Shown: positions 10,786 to 22,564 of the stretch, piece after piece
How positions within the stretch are numbered: the stretch's first letter is position 1
Layout: the number at the start of each line of letters is the position of its first letter
Assembly: GCA_949128115.1 (NCBI GenBank)
Contig: OX421962.1
Span: forward strand, 64,149,787 to 64,213,786
Source: Anaspis maculata
Taxonomy: Eukaryota; Arthropoda; Insecta; Coleoptera; Scraptiidae
Direction: 5' to 3'
Length of the DNA stretch: 64,000 nt
Made by a program: the position numbers and the translations under genes
The notes under the pieces: model-generated
Database searches by the model: none
Seen by the model: the letters and a program-made list of their open reading frames with translations, nothing else
Told to the model about the DNA's origin: nothing

Positions 10786-13492
10786 TATGCCGATCACGTT
10801 TTAAATTCAGCAGAAAATAAAACGCGGTTGGCCATGTTGCCTAGAGTGTAACGGACGCTCATAGACCAAGTTGCGCGAAAACGGGCTGAGTTTAAAGAGG
10901 TTAGAAAATTTTGACAAGAAATGCCAGTTCTGGCGTCTCCTTGCATCATATCCGCTGCCCTGTTGCCTTGGCCGTTGTTTGTCATGATGTCAGGTGAGTG
11001 TCATAGTTGTTTACATTCCTGGGAAAATTTCATTAAGTGTTCTGCCCTCGGTTCTGCTATTGCTATATTCATGGTTCTGCCTGTATATTTATAAGGTAAG
11101 TACGAGTAACACTCTTGTCTGAGTACTTAAGTTCATGTAAATTTTTTCTTCCATTCAAAGTTGACTTCAGATGCAAATGATCATGGGGTGAATCCTCGGG
11201 TGAATTACTGGGACATCAGAACGTTCAACGGATTGTGATGGATTGCCACGGGATTACCACGGGATTACCACGGGATTTCCACCGGATACGATTTCTTCAA
11301 ATTAAATGGATAGCCACGGGATTCCAGGGAATTTCCACAAATTACCAACGGCTTGGGGCCACGCATGAATCACCACCAGAGAAAGGCGCTCTTGCTTTGC
11401 GGCGCTTATTATCACCTGAGGTCTCCACGCTATAAGGTTATTCATTAACGTTACATAGACCAATGGCAGATAAGGGATTTCAATTTTGTTTAGATTTACC
11501 AGCAATATTCCTCTGTTAAAACTTGTCAAGAATTACTGGGTAAATCAAAGTCTAGGGCCGCAGATTCAGAAAAATGTATCCCTGTGTTATTTGGTCAAAT
11601 TTACATTTTTGGGAATACTGTTTTCGGGTTCGAGCCATATTGAGGCAAATTTAATGGTTGACCTGCGATGTGACTCGATTGAAAAAAGTTGGCGTCTGTA
11701 ATTTTAGCTTTTTAGGCCAGCCCTTCTGTCAACAGAGACAAGCCATGAAATGAATTTGAACCAATTGAGTCGAACAGTGAGTAGATTATGACCAGCCAAA
11801 AATGAAAACTTGATCCAAAGTTTCATCTTGTATTTTTTTGTCAAAACTGAGAACAAACTTTTTGGACAAATAACACAGATGTGCAAAATAAAAACCCGCC
11901 GATTCTGTGATTTTTCACTATGATATTTCTGCACATAATAAATATGTATTACGATTTTCCAACAGAATTTTGTCATCTTTCAGAAATGAGGATTGAATCC
12001 GAACTCTCTGGAGATAGAGACTAGAGCCATTCATCTGAACGACAGAAGCAGTTCGTCACCTCAATGTCAGCTTTGATGGCCGGACTTCATCTGCAGCACA
12101 GTCCCACTCTAAGTACCTCGGTGGGACCTTCGACCAAACATTATCCTTCAAGATCAACTTGGAGAGACTCACTGCCAAGACGAAGACACGAATGAACCTG
12201 GTTCAGAGACTTGCGAGAACTACATGGAGTGTCGACGCCACTACTCTTCGGATATCCACCATTGTCTTGGTCTAGTCGACAGCGGAATACTACGCTCCTG
12301 TTTGGATGAATAGCACACACACACAACATCATTGACGTCATTCTTAACCAAGCATTGAGAATCATTGCTGGAGTTGTCAAATCTACCCAGACTTTCTGGC
12401 TGCCAATTTTGAACATCGCAGCCAAAAATCCATGCTGCAGATTTCGAGATGAAAAGACACTGGAAGGAAATATGGGATACTGAAGCCGCCGTCAAGAACA
12501 GAGCGATTGTAGAGGATCCGAAGAGCTTCTCCCTTCCAAGGAAAGTATGGATTCAATAGGATACGAACAGGGCAGGGAAAATGCAGATTTCAGTTCTATC
12601 AGTGAGGATATGTAGAAGATCCGAGTTCTGAGTGTGGAACTGAGAACCAGACCATGAACCACATCGTCGCGGAGTAGGTGTCCGCGGACAATGGCTATCA
12701 AAAACTGCATCTGAGCTAGACCTGTAGTTCCTCAACATCTCCATCGTCAACTTCGCACTCGCCCACTTGCTGCATCTACTCTACCCTCTGTTCCCTAAGA
12801 TGGCCACTGATATCAGCCTCGCTGACATCTTTTCCTCTTTTTTTTCATTAAAGCTACGTCGAGCAGTTTTTCTGTGGTTTGCCTATAGATCTTCGAGCGA
12901 ATGCTGTAGCTGAAGTTAATTCATCTCACAGGTTTTCAAGAATTGTTGTATATATTTAGTTATAGTATCAATGTATCTTAAGTACCTACATATAGTGATA
13001 CTAGGTACTATTGCACTATATAAGTTGATTTACGTTGTCACTAATATTGTATCCTTAGTACAGGCATAGCAATTAATTCAGAAAAATTGTGAAATTTTCG
13101 ATTATTACCTTCGAGAGCTTGTAAAATCTATCACCTAGTGTTAAATTTAAAAGGCACAGATTAATTTTAGATATCAGCTATTGACCTTTATTTTTGACCA
13201 AAAATAGAACAATTTCCTCAACGTAATTTATTATTTTATTTGAAAAAACCTTGGAAAAAACCTTCCACCAGTCGCCCATTTAAACTGGCGAAAATCTACC
13301 AAAATCAAGACGCCTTGAACGTTTATACAATCTTGCAACAGCGCTGTACTCGATTGACAATAAAAATTCAAGGTCATCTAGGGAAAAAGTGATCCAACAT
13401 TACAAATTTGAGCATCCCCAATTATCGCAGAATTGCCAACTTGGCGTAAGAAAATTACCGTTCTAGTGCTGAATTTAAAAGCTGATCGGCAT
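10786..13492. mobile_element. Possible 2.7 kb element bounded by about 28-bp inverted repeats
   Basis: TATATGCCGATCACGTTTTA at 10786 and its reverse complement at about 13465-13492 match over about 28 bp. The ends resemble those of the MITE at 13647-13864 (ATATCCCGTTCAC then TTCAGTAGAA), so this could be a larger relative. The interior has a decayed LINE (12037-12790) and a 12-bp tandem repeat CCACGGGATTAC at about 11245-11285. Two solitary MITE arms would give the same picture. Confidence 0.4.
12037..12790 (+). pseudogene. Decayed LINE reverse transcriptase, C-terminal part
   Basis: Translation from about 12043 reads EAVRHLNVSF, then SKYLGGTFDQTLSF near 12106, then TTWSVDATTLRISTIVLV followed by a stop at about 12274, then STAEYYAPVWMN. 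This is the order at the end of the reverse transcriptase domain in insect non-LTR retrotransposons. A CA run near 12310-12322 shifts the frame. The next block reads NQALRIIAGVV and WLPILNIAA. Later blocks, in shifted frames, read NRIRTGQGKC (about 12557) and ECGTENQTMNHIV (about 12637), matching the usual C-terminal C-x-C-G-x-x-Q-T-x-x-H region. There is at least one stop and several frameshifts, and the catalytic palm is missing. It is a dead fragment. Confidence 0.85.
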
Positions 13493-13513
13493 ATACATAG
13501 GTACATCCATATA

Positions 13514-13644
13514 CCGGGTGTTTATAAACGTCTGTGATCGCATCGCCTTTGGAATCCCCTTTCGATCACTACAATTGCGCCTGTTACTACGTTTTTCGGC
13601 CTGGCCCAAGCCTGCCGCGATCACAGTCTCTTATAAACACCCCG
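13514..13644. mobile_element. 131-bp MITE with about 28-bp TIRs and TA flanks
   Basis: The left end CCGGGTGTTTATAAACGTCT pairs with the right end at about 13616-13644 (ATAAACACCCCG). TA flanks it at 13512-13513 and 13645-13646. The inner arms extend the match to GTGATCGC/GCGATCAC. TA target duplication suggests a Tc1/mariner or related transposase. Confidence 0.82.
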
Positions 13645-13646
13645 TA

Positions 13647-13864
13647 CCTATATCCCGTTCACTTTTTATTTTCAGTAGAATGACTTTTTGGAGCAAAAAT
13701 AAAGTGACAAGCTGGAGGCTGGGCGGATGATGGCCGCTGATAGTTTCGCTCCAAAACTTTGCAGGTGCAGGTGCCATCAGGCGTAATCGTAGCCCCCAGC
13801 TTGTCACTTTATTTTTGCTCCAAAAAGTCATTCTACTGAATTTAAAACGTGAACGACATATGGG
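13647..13864. mobile_element. 218-bp MITE with about 65-bp arms, abutting the previous MITE
   Basis: Arms 13647-13716 and 13793-13864 pair, including a perfect stretch of about 43 bp that contains AGTAGAATGACTTTTTGGAG. It is flanked by TA at 13645-13646 and 13865-13866. The left TA is also the right flank of the 13514-13644 MITE, so the two are separated by only that dinucleotide. A diverged second copy lies at 36365-36551. Confidence 0.85.
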
Positions 13865-14178
13865 TAGGTCTCCGGTATTTATTATACACGGCGGGTGTCG
13901 CGTGAGGTCCTGCAAAATCTAAAAAGTTTGCAATGCTCCCCATTCGCGATTTGAATTAATTTTTCCCGCCATAACATGTCTGCCAAACCGGGATCACGCC
14001 TGCCAAATGCGGATTGAAATGAGTAGGGAGTAGGGACCATAGATGTAGGGACAACCGAAGTAAGATAACAATGGCAACCAATCATCATAAACGCATGTCG
14101 CTTTTGGCAGCCATCTTGTGGCGGGAAAAATTATTTAAAATTTTGAATTGGGTAAAACATTGTTAAAAAAAATCATAG

Positions 14179-14673
14179 ACTGCGTTTCTATCGCAGCTTT
14201 CGACCCGCTTGAGTTTCGATCGGATTCAGAGTGGCTCCAGTCAAGCGCGTTTTTATCGTCGCACGTCCGATCCGCTTCACTCAATCCTATTTCACTACTT
14301 CAGAACTAGGTTAAAATTTATGAGAGACAACAACATGGTTTAAAACGCGTCAAACTGCGCCATACCGAAAGAGATTAATTTTGAATTTTCTTGGTGTATT
14401 TCATTTACAATTACTGGAAGGCATCCCTTGGATTTCGTAAAAAATACGCTTTGTTTACAAGTTGGTCATCTGTCAATTTGATCCCATCCCGTTTACATCG
14501 AGTGAAACACGAGCGGATACAAGCCTCAATCCGCTCGACTCAAGTCAAGCCGGCCAAAGCACCGGATCGACTTGAGCTGCTCGATCCGATTAAAATCTCA
14601 ATCCTGACTGTTAACATCGACAGTTTCAAGCGGATCGACTCGATCGGATCCAAAGCTACGATAGAAACGCAGT
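14179..14673. mobile_element. 495-bp inverted-repeat element with CATAG duplication
   Basis: Ends ACTGCGTTTCTATCG and CGATAGAAACGCAGT are perfectly inverted. The 5-bp CATAG stands immediately outside both ends (14174-14178 and 14674-14678). Subterminal DNA carries many GATCGGAT and GATCGACT words in both orientations. Five-base duplications are unusual for common insect MITEs; the superfamily is not assigned. Confidence 0.8.
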
Positions 14674-14954
14674 CATAGACTACCCAGAGTACCAAGTCCC
14701 CTCATCCATTCAAAATGGTTTTCTCTTCACAGTTCATCACCAGTGAAAGAAAGAAATGTAAAAATTCTCATGATAGATTTTCCTTCCCCTTCTCACGTTC
14801 CTTGACGCAACGCCCCAAATGCTCATAGATGAGTCACTCTTGAGCTCGAGAAACTCCGACATGTACTGGCGAAATTTGGCTTATCGGGCAAACTATATCG
14901 TTGCGGCCTCTATATCTCGTATATAAATTGTTGACAATAAGGGATCGTCACTTA

Positions 14955-16369
14955 TGGTGCCCATTCACTAGGGAACCCGGTTGGCCAACCCGGTTGGGTT
15001 CGCCGGATGTTGGCTAGTGTGTGGTTGGCGCCAACACCAACCCAACCAAGTTGGCCGGTTTTCCAGCGAGCTTGAAAACGCGGTTGGGTTCGTTGTTTGG
15101 CTCGTCAGTGAATGGGTAAGTTGGCCAACATAACAACCAACATCAGGTATAGTTACTACGGCTAATCACGGTATTTGAATTATTTGATGGAATATTGATA
15201 TTAATTAGATATAAGTGATCAATTATCATCCAAGTAGATTAGATACTTTGTTTTTTTGATACGGTTATGAAAAAGAATATCTGCGAGGGAATGACATTTT
15301 ATTCATGTCAGTGTGTGTAATATAGGTACATGTGATACAGGATACCTTGATTCAATTCAAGAAATCAGAAATTTACAGTAGGTAGGTACCTACTTGATTT
15401 CCTTTGTTTTTGCTACATTACAGTCGCGTTACACATCAAGGCGGCGGCAAGATGCGGGGAGAGGGGCGGGGGCAAACGCAAGGCTCAATAATTCATCAAG
15501 AAATAATGTGTTGAGCTACATCCATGGTGTAGAGTTAGGAGCCATTTCCTTTTTGCAACACTGATAGTTTCTTGCGTCTTGTGGATTCAGGATGAAAAGC
15601 TATGTATGAGAAAAGAGAAAACCCTCAAAAATCCGCGATTCTACGCCTGATTTGTAATCTGTATTCAGATGCATTTTTACGTCGATGTAGGTAGGTAATT
15701 AGGTAGGTGCGTAGGTGAAGGTGGGTAGTTGGGTGGGGGTGGGTAGGTAGATACGTGAGTAGGTAAGTGGACACAGGCAGGCAGGTAGGTAAGTAGGCAG
15801 ACGCCGAAGTAGGTACCTAACGGTCATAAACCGTTTTTGAACTTATTTCTGGTACCTATTTATAGGTGTATACAGGACGTTTAAGATTTAACCGCCTAAA
15901 TTCAAGGGTCGATAGAGGATTCAAGAATTAAGGTGAAGATTCACTCTGGGAACCATATCTGTAAAAGTAACTGACGTAAGTACGTAACTACTCAACGGAT
16001 ATATCCTCGGATATATCTCTTCAAAGTTGAAAATAAATTACCTTTTTTCGACTAATTTTTGAGTCGTTAGACCGATGTTGCGTTTCTTGAAGAAATACAA
16101 TTTTGCGTGTCGATTTTTTTTTCACCCACTTTTGTTTTGTTCAATGGTTTGCTGTATGACACATAGCGCCAGTAATTTTCTTTTTGATCCGTTCATGACT
16201 CGGTTCATGACTTCGTCTTCATCAACTACTATCCAAAGAACTGCGCTCGCCAACCCAGTTCGCCAACACGGTTCGTCAGTGTGTGGGCAAAGAAATAAAA
16301 CACGCCAACCTGACAGCCAACACGGACCAACCGGGTTGGCCAACCGGGTTCCCTAGTGAATGGGCACCT
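14955..16369. mobile_element. 1.4 kb element with about 42-bp TIRs built from GGTTGG/CCAACC words
   Basis: The left end GGTGCCCATTCACTAGGGAA (from 14956) pairs with the right end through 16368. TTA lies outside both ends (14952-14954 and 16370-16372), which fits PIF/Harbinger-like insertion. The inner terminal 150 bp on each side are dense in GGTTGGC and GCCAACC. The middle is unrelated AT-rich DNA with a degenerate TAGG/GGTA run at 15680-15815. No transposase frame is recognised. Confidence 0.8.
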
Positions 16370-16539
16370 TTACGTGATCAAGATGGCTACCTATGGCGCG
16401 AAATCGAGTATCCTGACAACCCCCACTTTCCCCATATGACTCAATGCTAATGCGAATTACTTTCATTCAAATTCTACGCCATTTTGACGGAAACGTATGC
16501 TTGCAGACGCTTGCTCATGCTTTTATGTATCTGTATATA

Positions 16540-17102
16540 CAGGGTGATTCAAAAGTGGCGCATTTCCTTTCGGGCACGTTATAATGGACGTTGACAGAGC
16601 ATGGGAAAAATAATGAAAAAAATTAATCGGCTTCGATTTGCAAGTTATTAACAAAAACAAATCTGTCCAATCTGGCAGCATTGCATTAGTACCTACCTGG
16701 CACCTTTAGATCAAAGAGGTACATCACAATAGCATTATTGTATTGTTGGGATTGTTACCCTGGAAACTCTGTAGAACCTGCCAGACCATACCAAACATAC
16801 TTGCCAAATGTATTTTCACGGCACTTTTGGGGTGGAAGACGAATTTTGAAATATGAAAATACGACTCAAATCTCAGTTGCAAGAGAAATTTTCAATCAGG
16901 AACTACTAACGACATGTGACTCTTCGCAAGTAACAATGCTTTGCTTTGAAATCATGCAAATTGAAGAAGTTAAATTCTCAACTTCACCTCTTCATAACTC
17001 GAAGGATAAATGAGCCAATTTTTTTTTACTATTTTTTCCGTGCTCCCTTAATGTCTCCCACAATGTACACGGGAGGAAATGCGCCATTTTTGAATCACCC
17101 TG
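16540..17102. mobile_element. CAGGGTG-type element, 563 bp
   Basis: Ends CAGGGTGATTCAAAAGTGGC and its near reverse complement at about 17082-17102 are flanked by TA (16538-16539 and 17103-17104). TIRs continue for about 45 bp through GCGCATTTCC. The interior is not palindromic and has no recognised protein. Confidence 0.82.
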
Positions 17103-17133
17103 TATACCTGGAAAATGATACTTACCAAATAAA

Positions 17134-17270
17134 AACAAAATCGCAATTAATCGCACTGCAGGATTTTGAGTTATTCGAGGAGGAGAATAATATTTTGGCA
17201 AGAACTGTTATCTCTCCCCTCAAATAACTCAAAACCCTGCTGTGGTGCGATTCATGGCGATTTTGTTCAT
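17134..17270. repeat. Hairpin repeat, about 50-bp arms
   Basis: 17134-17185 pairs with 17215-17270 (AACAAAATCGC and TTTTGAGTTATT on the left arm). A third half-copy matching the right arm is at 17886-17938 (AATAACTCAAAACCC then GGTGCGA), next to a run of C. Probably a MITE family; the ends are not clear. Confidence 0.65.
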
Positions 17271-17983
17271 GTTAAAGCAAATGTTGAAGAGAATTCAAGT
17301 CTGCACAGATCCTCGAATTTTCAAAAATAAGTTGTTAGTTCTTCAACAGTTTTGGCTATTTCCATTTAAAAGTGCATGCTATAGTGTTCTGGTCAGTAGT
17401 AGACGACGCACCGCGCGGGCTCAGGTTCAAATCGATTTTTTAAACTGAAGAAACAAAAGTATACATCGAGTGGATGATTTTCGTGGAAGATACACTTCAA
17501 TTCAATGGCCCCTGGAATATCCTCAAAGATGAACATCTCTCACAGTAAAAAAAAATCGTCAAAATTGTCAAAGAAAAAACAAGTTTTTCCAAGTTAATTT
17601 TTTCGAACTTGTTGTCATTTCAATTTACACATCGGATTCAATTTCAGGAGATTGAATTCATTCGGAAAAAATGCCAAACTTGTCGTGATCGGTTCAATAT
17701 GGCGCAGGAAAATAATAAACCCCCTAGCCGAGCTTCGCATCTCCACGAGCCCCCTTCAACAATGACCGACACTTTTTGTACCAAAATGACATCAACGGGA
17801 TACAATGCGTCGAATTACGATGTATACGCATCTAATAGATTGACGGGTTTCATCCCCTCTATTTCAAGTTGCAATTTTTACCCCCCCCCCCCCTCCAATA
17901 ACTCAAAACCCCCAGGTGCGATTTTTGTCGATTTTGTATACGGGCTGTCCGTTTTTCGAGGCTAAGCATCGAAGCAGCTAAGT

Positions 17984-18031
17984 ATCTCGCTTATCTTTAG
18001 AGATACAGAGTCGGTTAAATTATAAAAAAGT
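17984..18031 (+). repeat. Short conserved repeat, inverted partner of 4200-4248
   Basis: GTATCTCGCTTATCTTTAGA starts a block of about 48 bp that matches the reverse complement of 4200-4248 with one or two differences. The flanking DNA is unrelated. Confidence 0.7.
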
Positions 18032-18179
18032 TTTTTTTTCTTCTAATATAATGAATTGATGACCCATTAATTAACACATTCCTATCATTTTAGCTTTTGG
18101 CCCCCAAGTGATCCCGTGAAACATTCAAAACAAAAGGTCAAATAATAGAATTTCTGTGCTTAGTGCTTATTGGGACTTA

Positions 18180-19349
18180 TAGCCCAGGCATTTTAGGTTT
18201 TGACCTGGAAAAAAATAACGTAAGTCTGAAAATTGGTGGAACGTCTCCACTTTAACCCCTTAACCACATACTGAAAGTCCTAAAAAATCCTATGTCCGCT
18301 TCATCGGTTTTTGGCGGCAAAAAGGTGTAAGCGACATTATTTTAGAAACTATTTGATAAAATACGCGTTGAAGTTTCGATACAGCTGAAAACTTTCGAAA
18401 ATGATCTTCTCGGTCAGCTGAACAACATATTGAAAGTCCTAAGAAATCCTTTCTCCGATTTATTGGTTTTTGGCGGCCAAAAGGTTCAAATAACATTATT
18501 TTGGGAACTATTCATTAAAATACGAGTTGGAGTTTCAGTACAGCTGAAAATTGCTGGAACTGGTTTTCTTGGTCATGTGAACAACATACTGAAAGTCCCA
18601 AGATATCCCATGTCCGCTTCATCGTCTTTTGGCAGCAAAAAGGTATAAGATCATTTCTTGAAACTATTGTTCAAAATATGCGTTGAAGCTGCAATACAGT
18701 TGAAAATTGCTGAAAATAGTCTACTCGGACTAGTAGGTACAGTCAAGTAACAAAGGAGACCATTTTTGGAAATTTTCAGCTGTTCTGAAGACTATTTTAG
18801 GCAATTTTCAGCTGTGTTGAAACTTGATCGCGTGTTTAATTGAATAGTTTTTAAAACAATGTCACTTATACCTTTTTGCCGCTAACAAAAAAGTATGAAG
18901 CGAACACAGGATTTCTTAGGACTTTCAACATGTTGTTCAACTGGCCGAGGAGACAATTTCCAGCAATTTTCAGCTGTATTGAAACTTCAACGCGTGATTT
19001 AATTATTAGTTTGCAAAGCAATGTCACTTATACCTTTTTGCCGCTAAAAAACGATCAAGCAGATATAGGATTTTTTAGGACTTTCAATATGTTGTTCAAC
19101 TGACCGAGGAGACCGTTTCCAGCAATTTTCAGCTGTATCGAAGCTTCATCGCGTATATTCTAATAGATAGTTTCTAAATTATTGTCACTTACACCTTTTT
19201 GCCGCCAAAAACCGATGAAGCGGACATAGGATTTCTTAGGACTTTCGGTATGTGGTTAAGGGGTTAAAGTGGAAGCGTTCTACCAATTTTCAGACTTACG
19301 TTATTTTTTTCCAGGTTTTGGTCAATTTTGATTTAAAATGCCTGGGCTA
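18180..19349. mobile_element. Foldback element with three tandem units per arm and TTA duplication
   Basis: The ends TAGCCCAGGCATTTTA and AAATGCCTGGGCTA are inverted and flanked by TTA (18177-18179 and 19350-19352), as for PIF/Harbinger. Inside, the left arm has three direct copies of a roughly 165-bp unit. Each unit runs through CTGAAAGTCC, a GTCCGCTTCATCG-like word, TTGGCGGCAAAAAGG and CAGCTGAAAA. The right arm has three such units in reverse. The turn is near 18740-18780. The 1170-bp element is a palindrome of tandem arrays. No open frame looks coding. Confidence 0.85.
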
Positions 19350-22300
19350 TTAGCATGCATAAGAAGATGGAAGGCACAGTTTTCAAAGATATTGCGACGC
19401 AGACATTTTTTGCAGTTTTTCACTTCAAAGTAATGAAAGCGGAAATTGAAAGGACACGGGGCCAACGCCAAATGATGGAAAATGAAACAAGAGCCTTTAG
19501 GAATTTTCACTTTTTTCCGACTCAAATGCACAAAGGAAACGGGGCCAACAATAATTATTTTACAAAAAAAAAAGGGAAACAAATTTGGCCCCGTCGATGT
19601 AAGTGGCCCCGGGGGTGATCGCCCCCTAGCCCCCCTGTCCAGTCCGCACCTGCTAAAGGTGAGTATCTACAATAGGAGGTATAGTCGACAATACCACAAG
19701 AGCTAATTGTATTATCAATAAAATTTTTGAACTGTCTTGAAAGCTTTGTTTTCAAGAAATTCACCGAGTGTAAAATGGTTCCTTTATTATCTGATATAAA
19801 CCCGATAGCGAGGCTGGAGGGTTTCTATCGAGGTTTCTATCTTTGATGATGAAGTGACCATTTGCACGAGTTGAATTGCTTCATGAAAACAAAGCTTGAG
19901 AAACAGTTCGAAAATTTGTATAAAACCCTATTAGCCCGAGTGGTATTCATGAAGAATATTCCACAAAACGTGAAATTTTTAAAAATATAACGTTAAAATG
20001 TTTAAAAATCCAAATCCACCCAACATCCAAAAAGAAATTGTAAAAGGAAGGTGCAGTTTTACAGCGATAAAACACGGAGGTCGTGTTTTATCTAAAACTG
20101 ATTTCATTGGTTCAACTCGAAGGTGTCACGCGCATTGATTGGTCAAAAGTATGTTGTGTGGAATAGTCGCGACAAATTTGAAAGAGTTTTTTCCATGTAG
20201 CACGAAAACAGGATACAATTAAGGATTGTTGATTCAAAAATCTACCACCACTGATTTGCCCGCATGAAAATTTCTCTTCAAGAACTGCTTCATCCCCTTA
20301 ACAACTCTCTTCATTTTGATGTAAATCAAACAAAATCGAACCATTTGCTTTTATGTTACGATTGTTGAAAAGTTTCGACCCACATTCCCAATTAAATTTT
20401 TCACAAAGGTGGTCAGTAGTACAATTACCTATCCTATAAGTACCTATATGGTGTTGCATTTCAACAGAAGAAATTTCAACCCGCACATTTACAACATGAA
20501 ATTGGAAACACCTTACACCTTCCCTTCCCTTCCCGATTCCACCAAATCCATCCCGCATCCCGTATGTAGGTAGATACGTGTCGTGTAGCGTGTAGCGCCA
20601 CGCCACCGTGGGTCGATGCTTTCAGTGTTCAACTACACATTAGCCGCTGTCCTCGCCGCTGTTCCTTGAATAGGAGACGGCTTTTTGTGGTCTAATAAAC
20701 CGCTCGATTTTAGTTTTCTTTCAATTATCGGTTCTCGGGTCCTGCCAGAGTCGTCACAATCAATTCGCAGAACGAAAACGTCCCCCTGTTCTCTGTTCAT
20801 TGTTTAGCTGCTGATGGGGAATTCCGCCGCACCACACTATTGTTAATCTCACAAACTTTTCCAATGCAATCTCTATCAAGCCAGCACCAGACGGCGCGCA
20901 TGCACATTATTAATAAGACCGAAAGCTTTGATGATACCATAGTGTCCTCTCTTTGAAAGTGAAGCTTTGTAAATACTAGACATGCGCGATATTTTAAATC
21001 ACGCCGCTGGTGGTGGTTAACAAAGTATTATTTTGTCTAGATCAGGTCGCACACCTGGACATTAACTTTGTAATAAAGCGCTCCAATTATACCTACCTGT
21101 TGTTAGAGTCTCGCTGTTTCTTTCTTTCAATTCAAAGCCAGCGGAGCTGAGGTAATAAAAGTGCTTCCTGCAATGTGCCGGAGCGGCGTCGCAAGTTTTT
21201 CCTCGTTTTGCTGCGGCAACTGTTTGCCGACTGTTATGTAATTGTGCTTTTATCCTGGTTCTGTGTTCAAAATGAGTATGAAATATCCCCTGAGAGGACG
21301 TGGTGGTGATGGCGGTGGTGTAAGAGGAATGGTGGCGTTGGATAGCAGCAGGGGGCGGAACGGAAGAAGAATGGCTGTAACAATACAGCGTAGATTAGAC
21401 ATTCGCAGTGCGAGCCTGGAGACTTGGAGCAACTCGTCGTTTAGGTAATTATACGCCATATGCTAAGGTAGTAATTTAGTGATTACCAATTTCTTTGAAG
21501 CGTTTTCCATAGTCAAAAAATGCCTTTGAAGTTATGCCCCGAGTTACGCATTTCTACTAAACATTATCACTGTTTTCCTTCTTGAAATACCGAGATTATC
21601 CTACACTGGGTTTCATCATGATCTATTAATTTGTCTCCAATTTTTTAATCTTTTCACTTGGTCTGCAGTTTTCAGCAATAAAGGTGATTAAAATCAAAAA
21701 ATTTGACGTTCAATCTTCTAACGTCTGAATCTAAAACTCTTGATCACTCAAGTCCAGTCTTGATAAGCGATAAGATTTTGCATTTTAAACTTGAAAACAT
21801 TCGGGAAATTAGAAAAAAAAAATTGAAAAATGTTCAAGAACCAATAGAGTTTTCCAGTTTCACCTGTTGGGTTTCGTCCATGGAAACGATACATTCCCGA
21901 TTCAAAGTTAGCAGGTCAAAATAAAATATTGGTAACGTTTTCCAGAGCTGTGTGTTTGTGCCCTGTTAGTTCATACCGAATCCTCAGTCCCTGATCTGCC
22001 ACAGGTTCACATTGAGATTCGTGTTGGAATCGAGATTTTCAACGTTTTAATATATTTTGGAGCTTCCAATGGGCCATGCAGAGTCCTTTACAAATACAAG
22101 AAACTTACCATACAGACACAGAACAAAATTGAAGCACAGCGTTCAGAGGATAAAAACGAAGAAAATCCGGTTCAGTTCAATCACTCTGTTGAGTTGATGT
22201 GAAAGCCGTTTGAATGCGCGCCAACCGGAAATGTATATGGAAACCATTGCCAAAACCCGACAGCTCAGGTAAAATTGGAAAGGTTTATCTAGTAGGTTTG

Positions 22301-22564
22301 CTGAAAAAGGTTTCCAAAAATGTTAACGTTCATTTCAACATTCACTTGCAGCAAAAATCTCCATTTTTTGGTTTTCTCAATTCTTTACCTTATACCTGGA
22401 ATGTTACTACAGTTTTTCTTATTCAATTTCCATTCTCTACATTGTCATATTTTTTCATCGAGTCTAGGATTTTTGACTCGAAGAAAAACTCCATAAACTG
22501 GATTGTCGCGCAGCTTTGAAAGTTGCTTGCAGCTAAATCACGTCACACGTCAGTGGCTAAACCA
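19350..22564. other. Mostly unassigned DNA with two small hairpins
   Basis: A 21-bp inverted pair lies at 19742-19762 and 19872-19894 (GCTTTGTTTTCA / GAAAACAAAGC). A tight hairpin lies at 20051-20100 (CAGTTTTACAGCGATAAAAC and its partner). 20640-21450 is more GC-rich and holds the weak exon candidate described separately. Nothing else is recognised. Confidence 0.5.
21242..21448 (+). CDS. Weak exon candidate, GC-rich, Gly/Arg-rich peptide
   Basis: An open frame of 68 codons contains a Gly/Arg-rich stretch (RGRGGDGGGVRG) and ends at CGTTTAG followed by GTAATT, which could be a 5' splice site just before the in-frame stop. The opposite strand is also open over the same bases, which lowers the coding signal. 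No family is recognised. It is listed only because its composition differs from the surroundings; a chance frame in GC-rich DNA is equally likely. Confidence 0.15.
   Translation: MCFYPGSVFKMSMKYPLRGRGGDGGGVRGMVALDSSRGRNGRRMAVTIQRRLDIRSASLETWSNSSFR

Noticed and set aside
20298..20606. 102-codon minus-strand open frame
   Set aside because: No motif, no splice or promoter support, AT-rich 3' part; looks like a chance frame.
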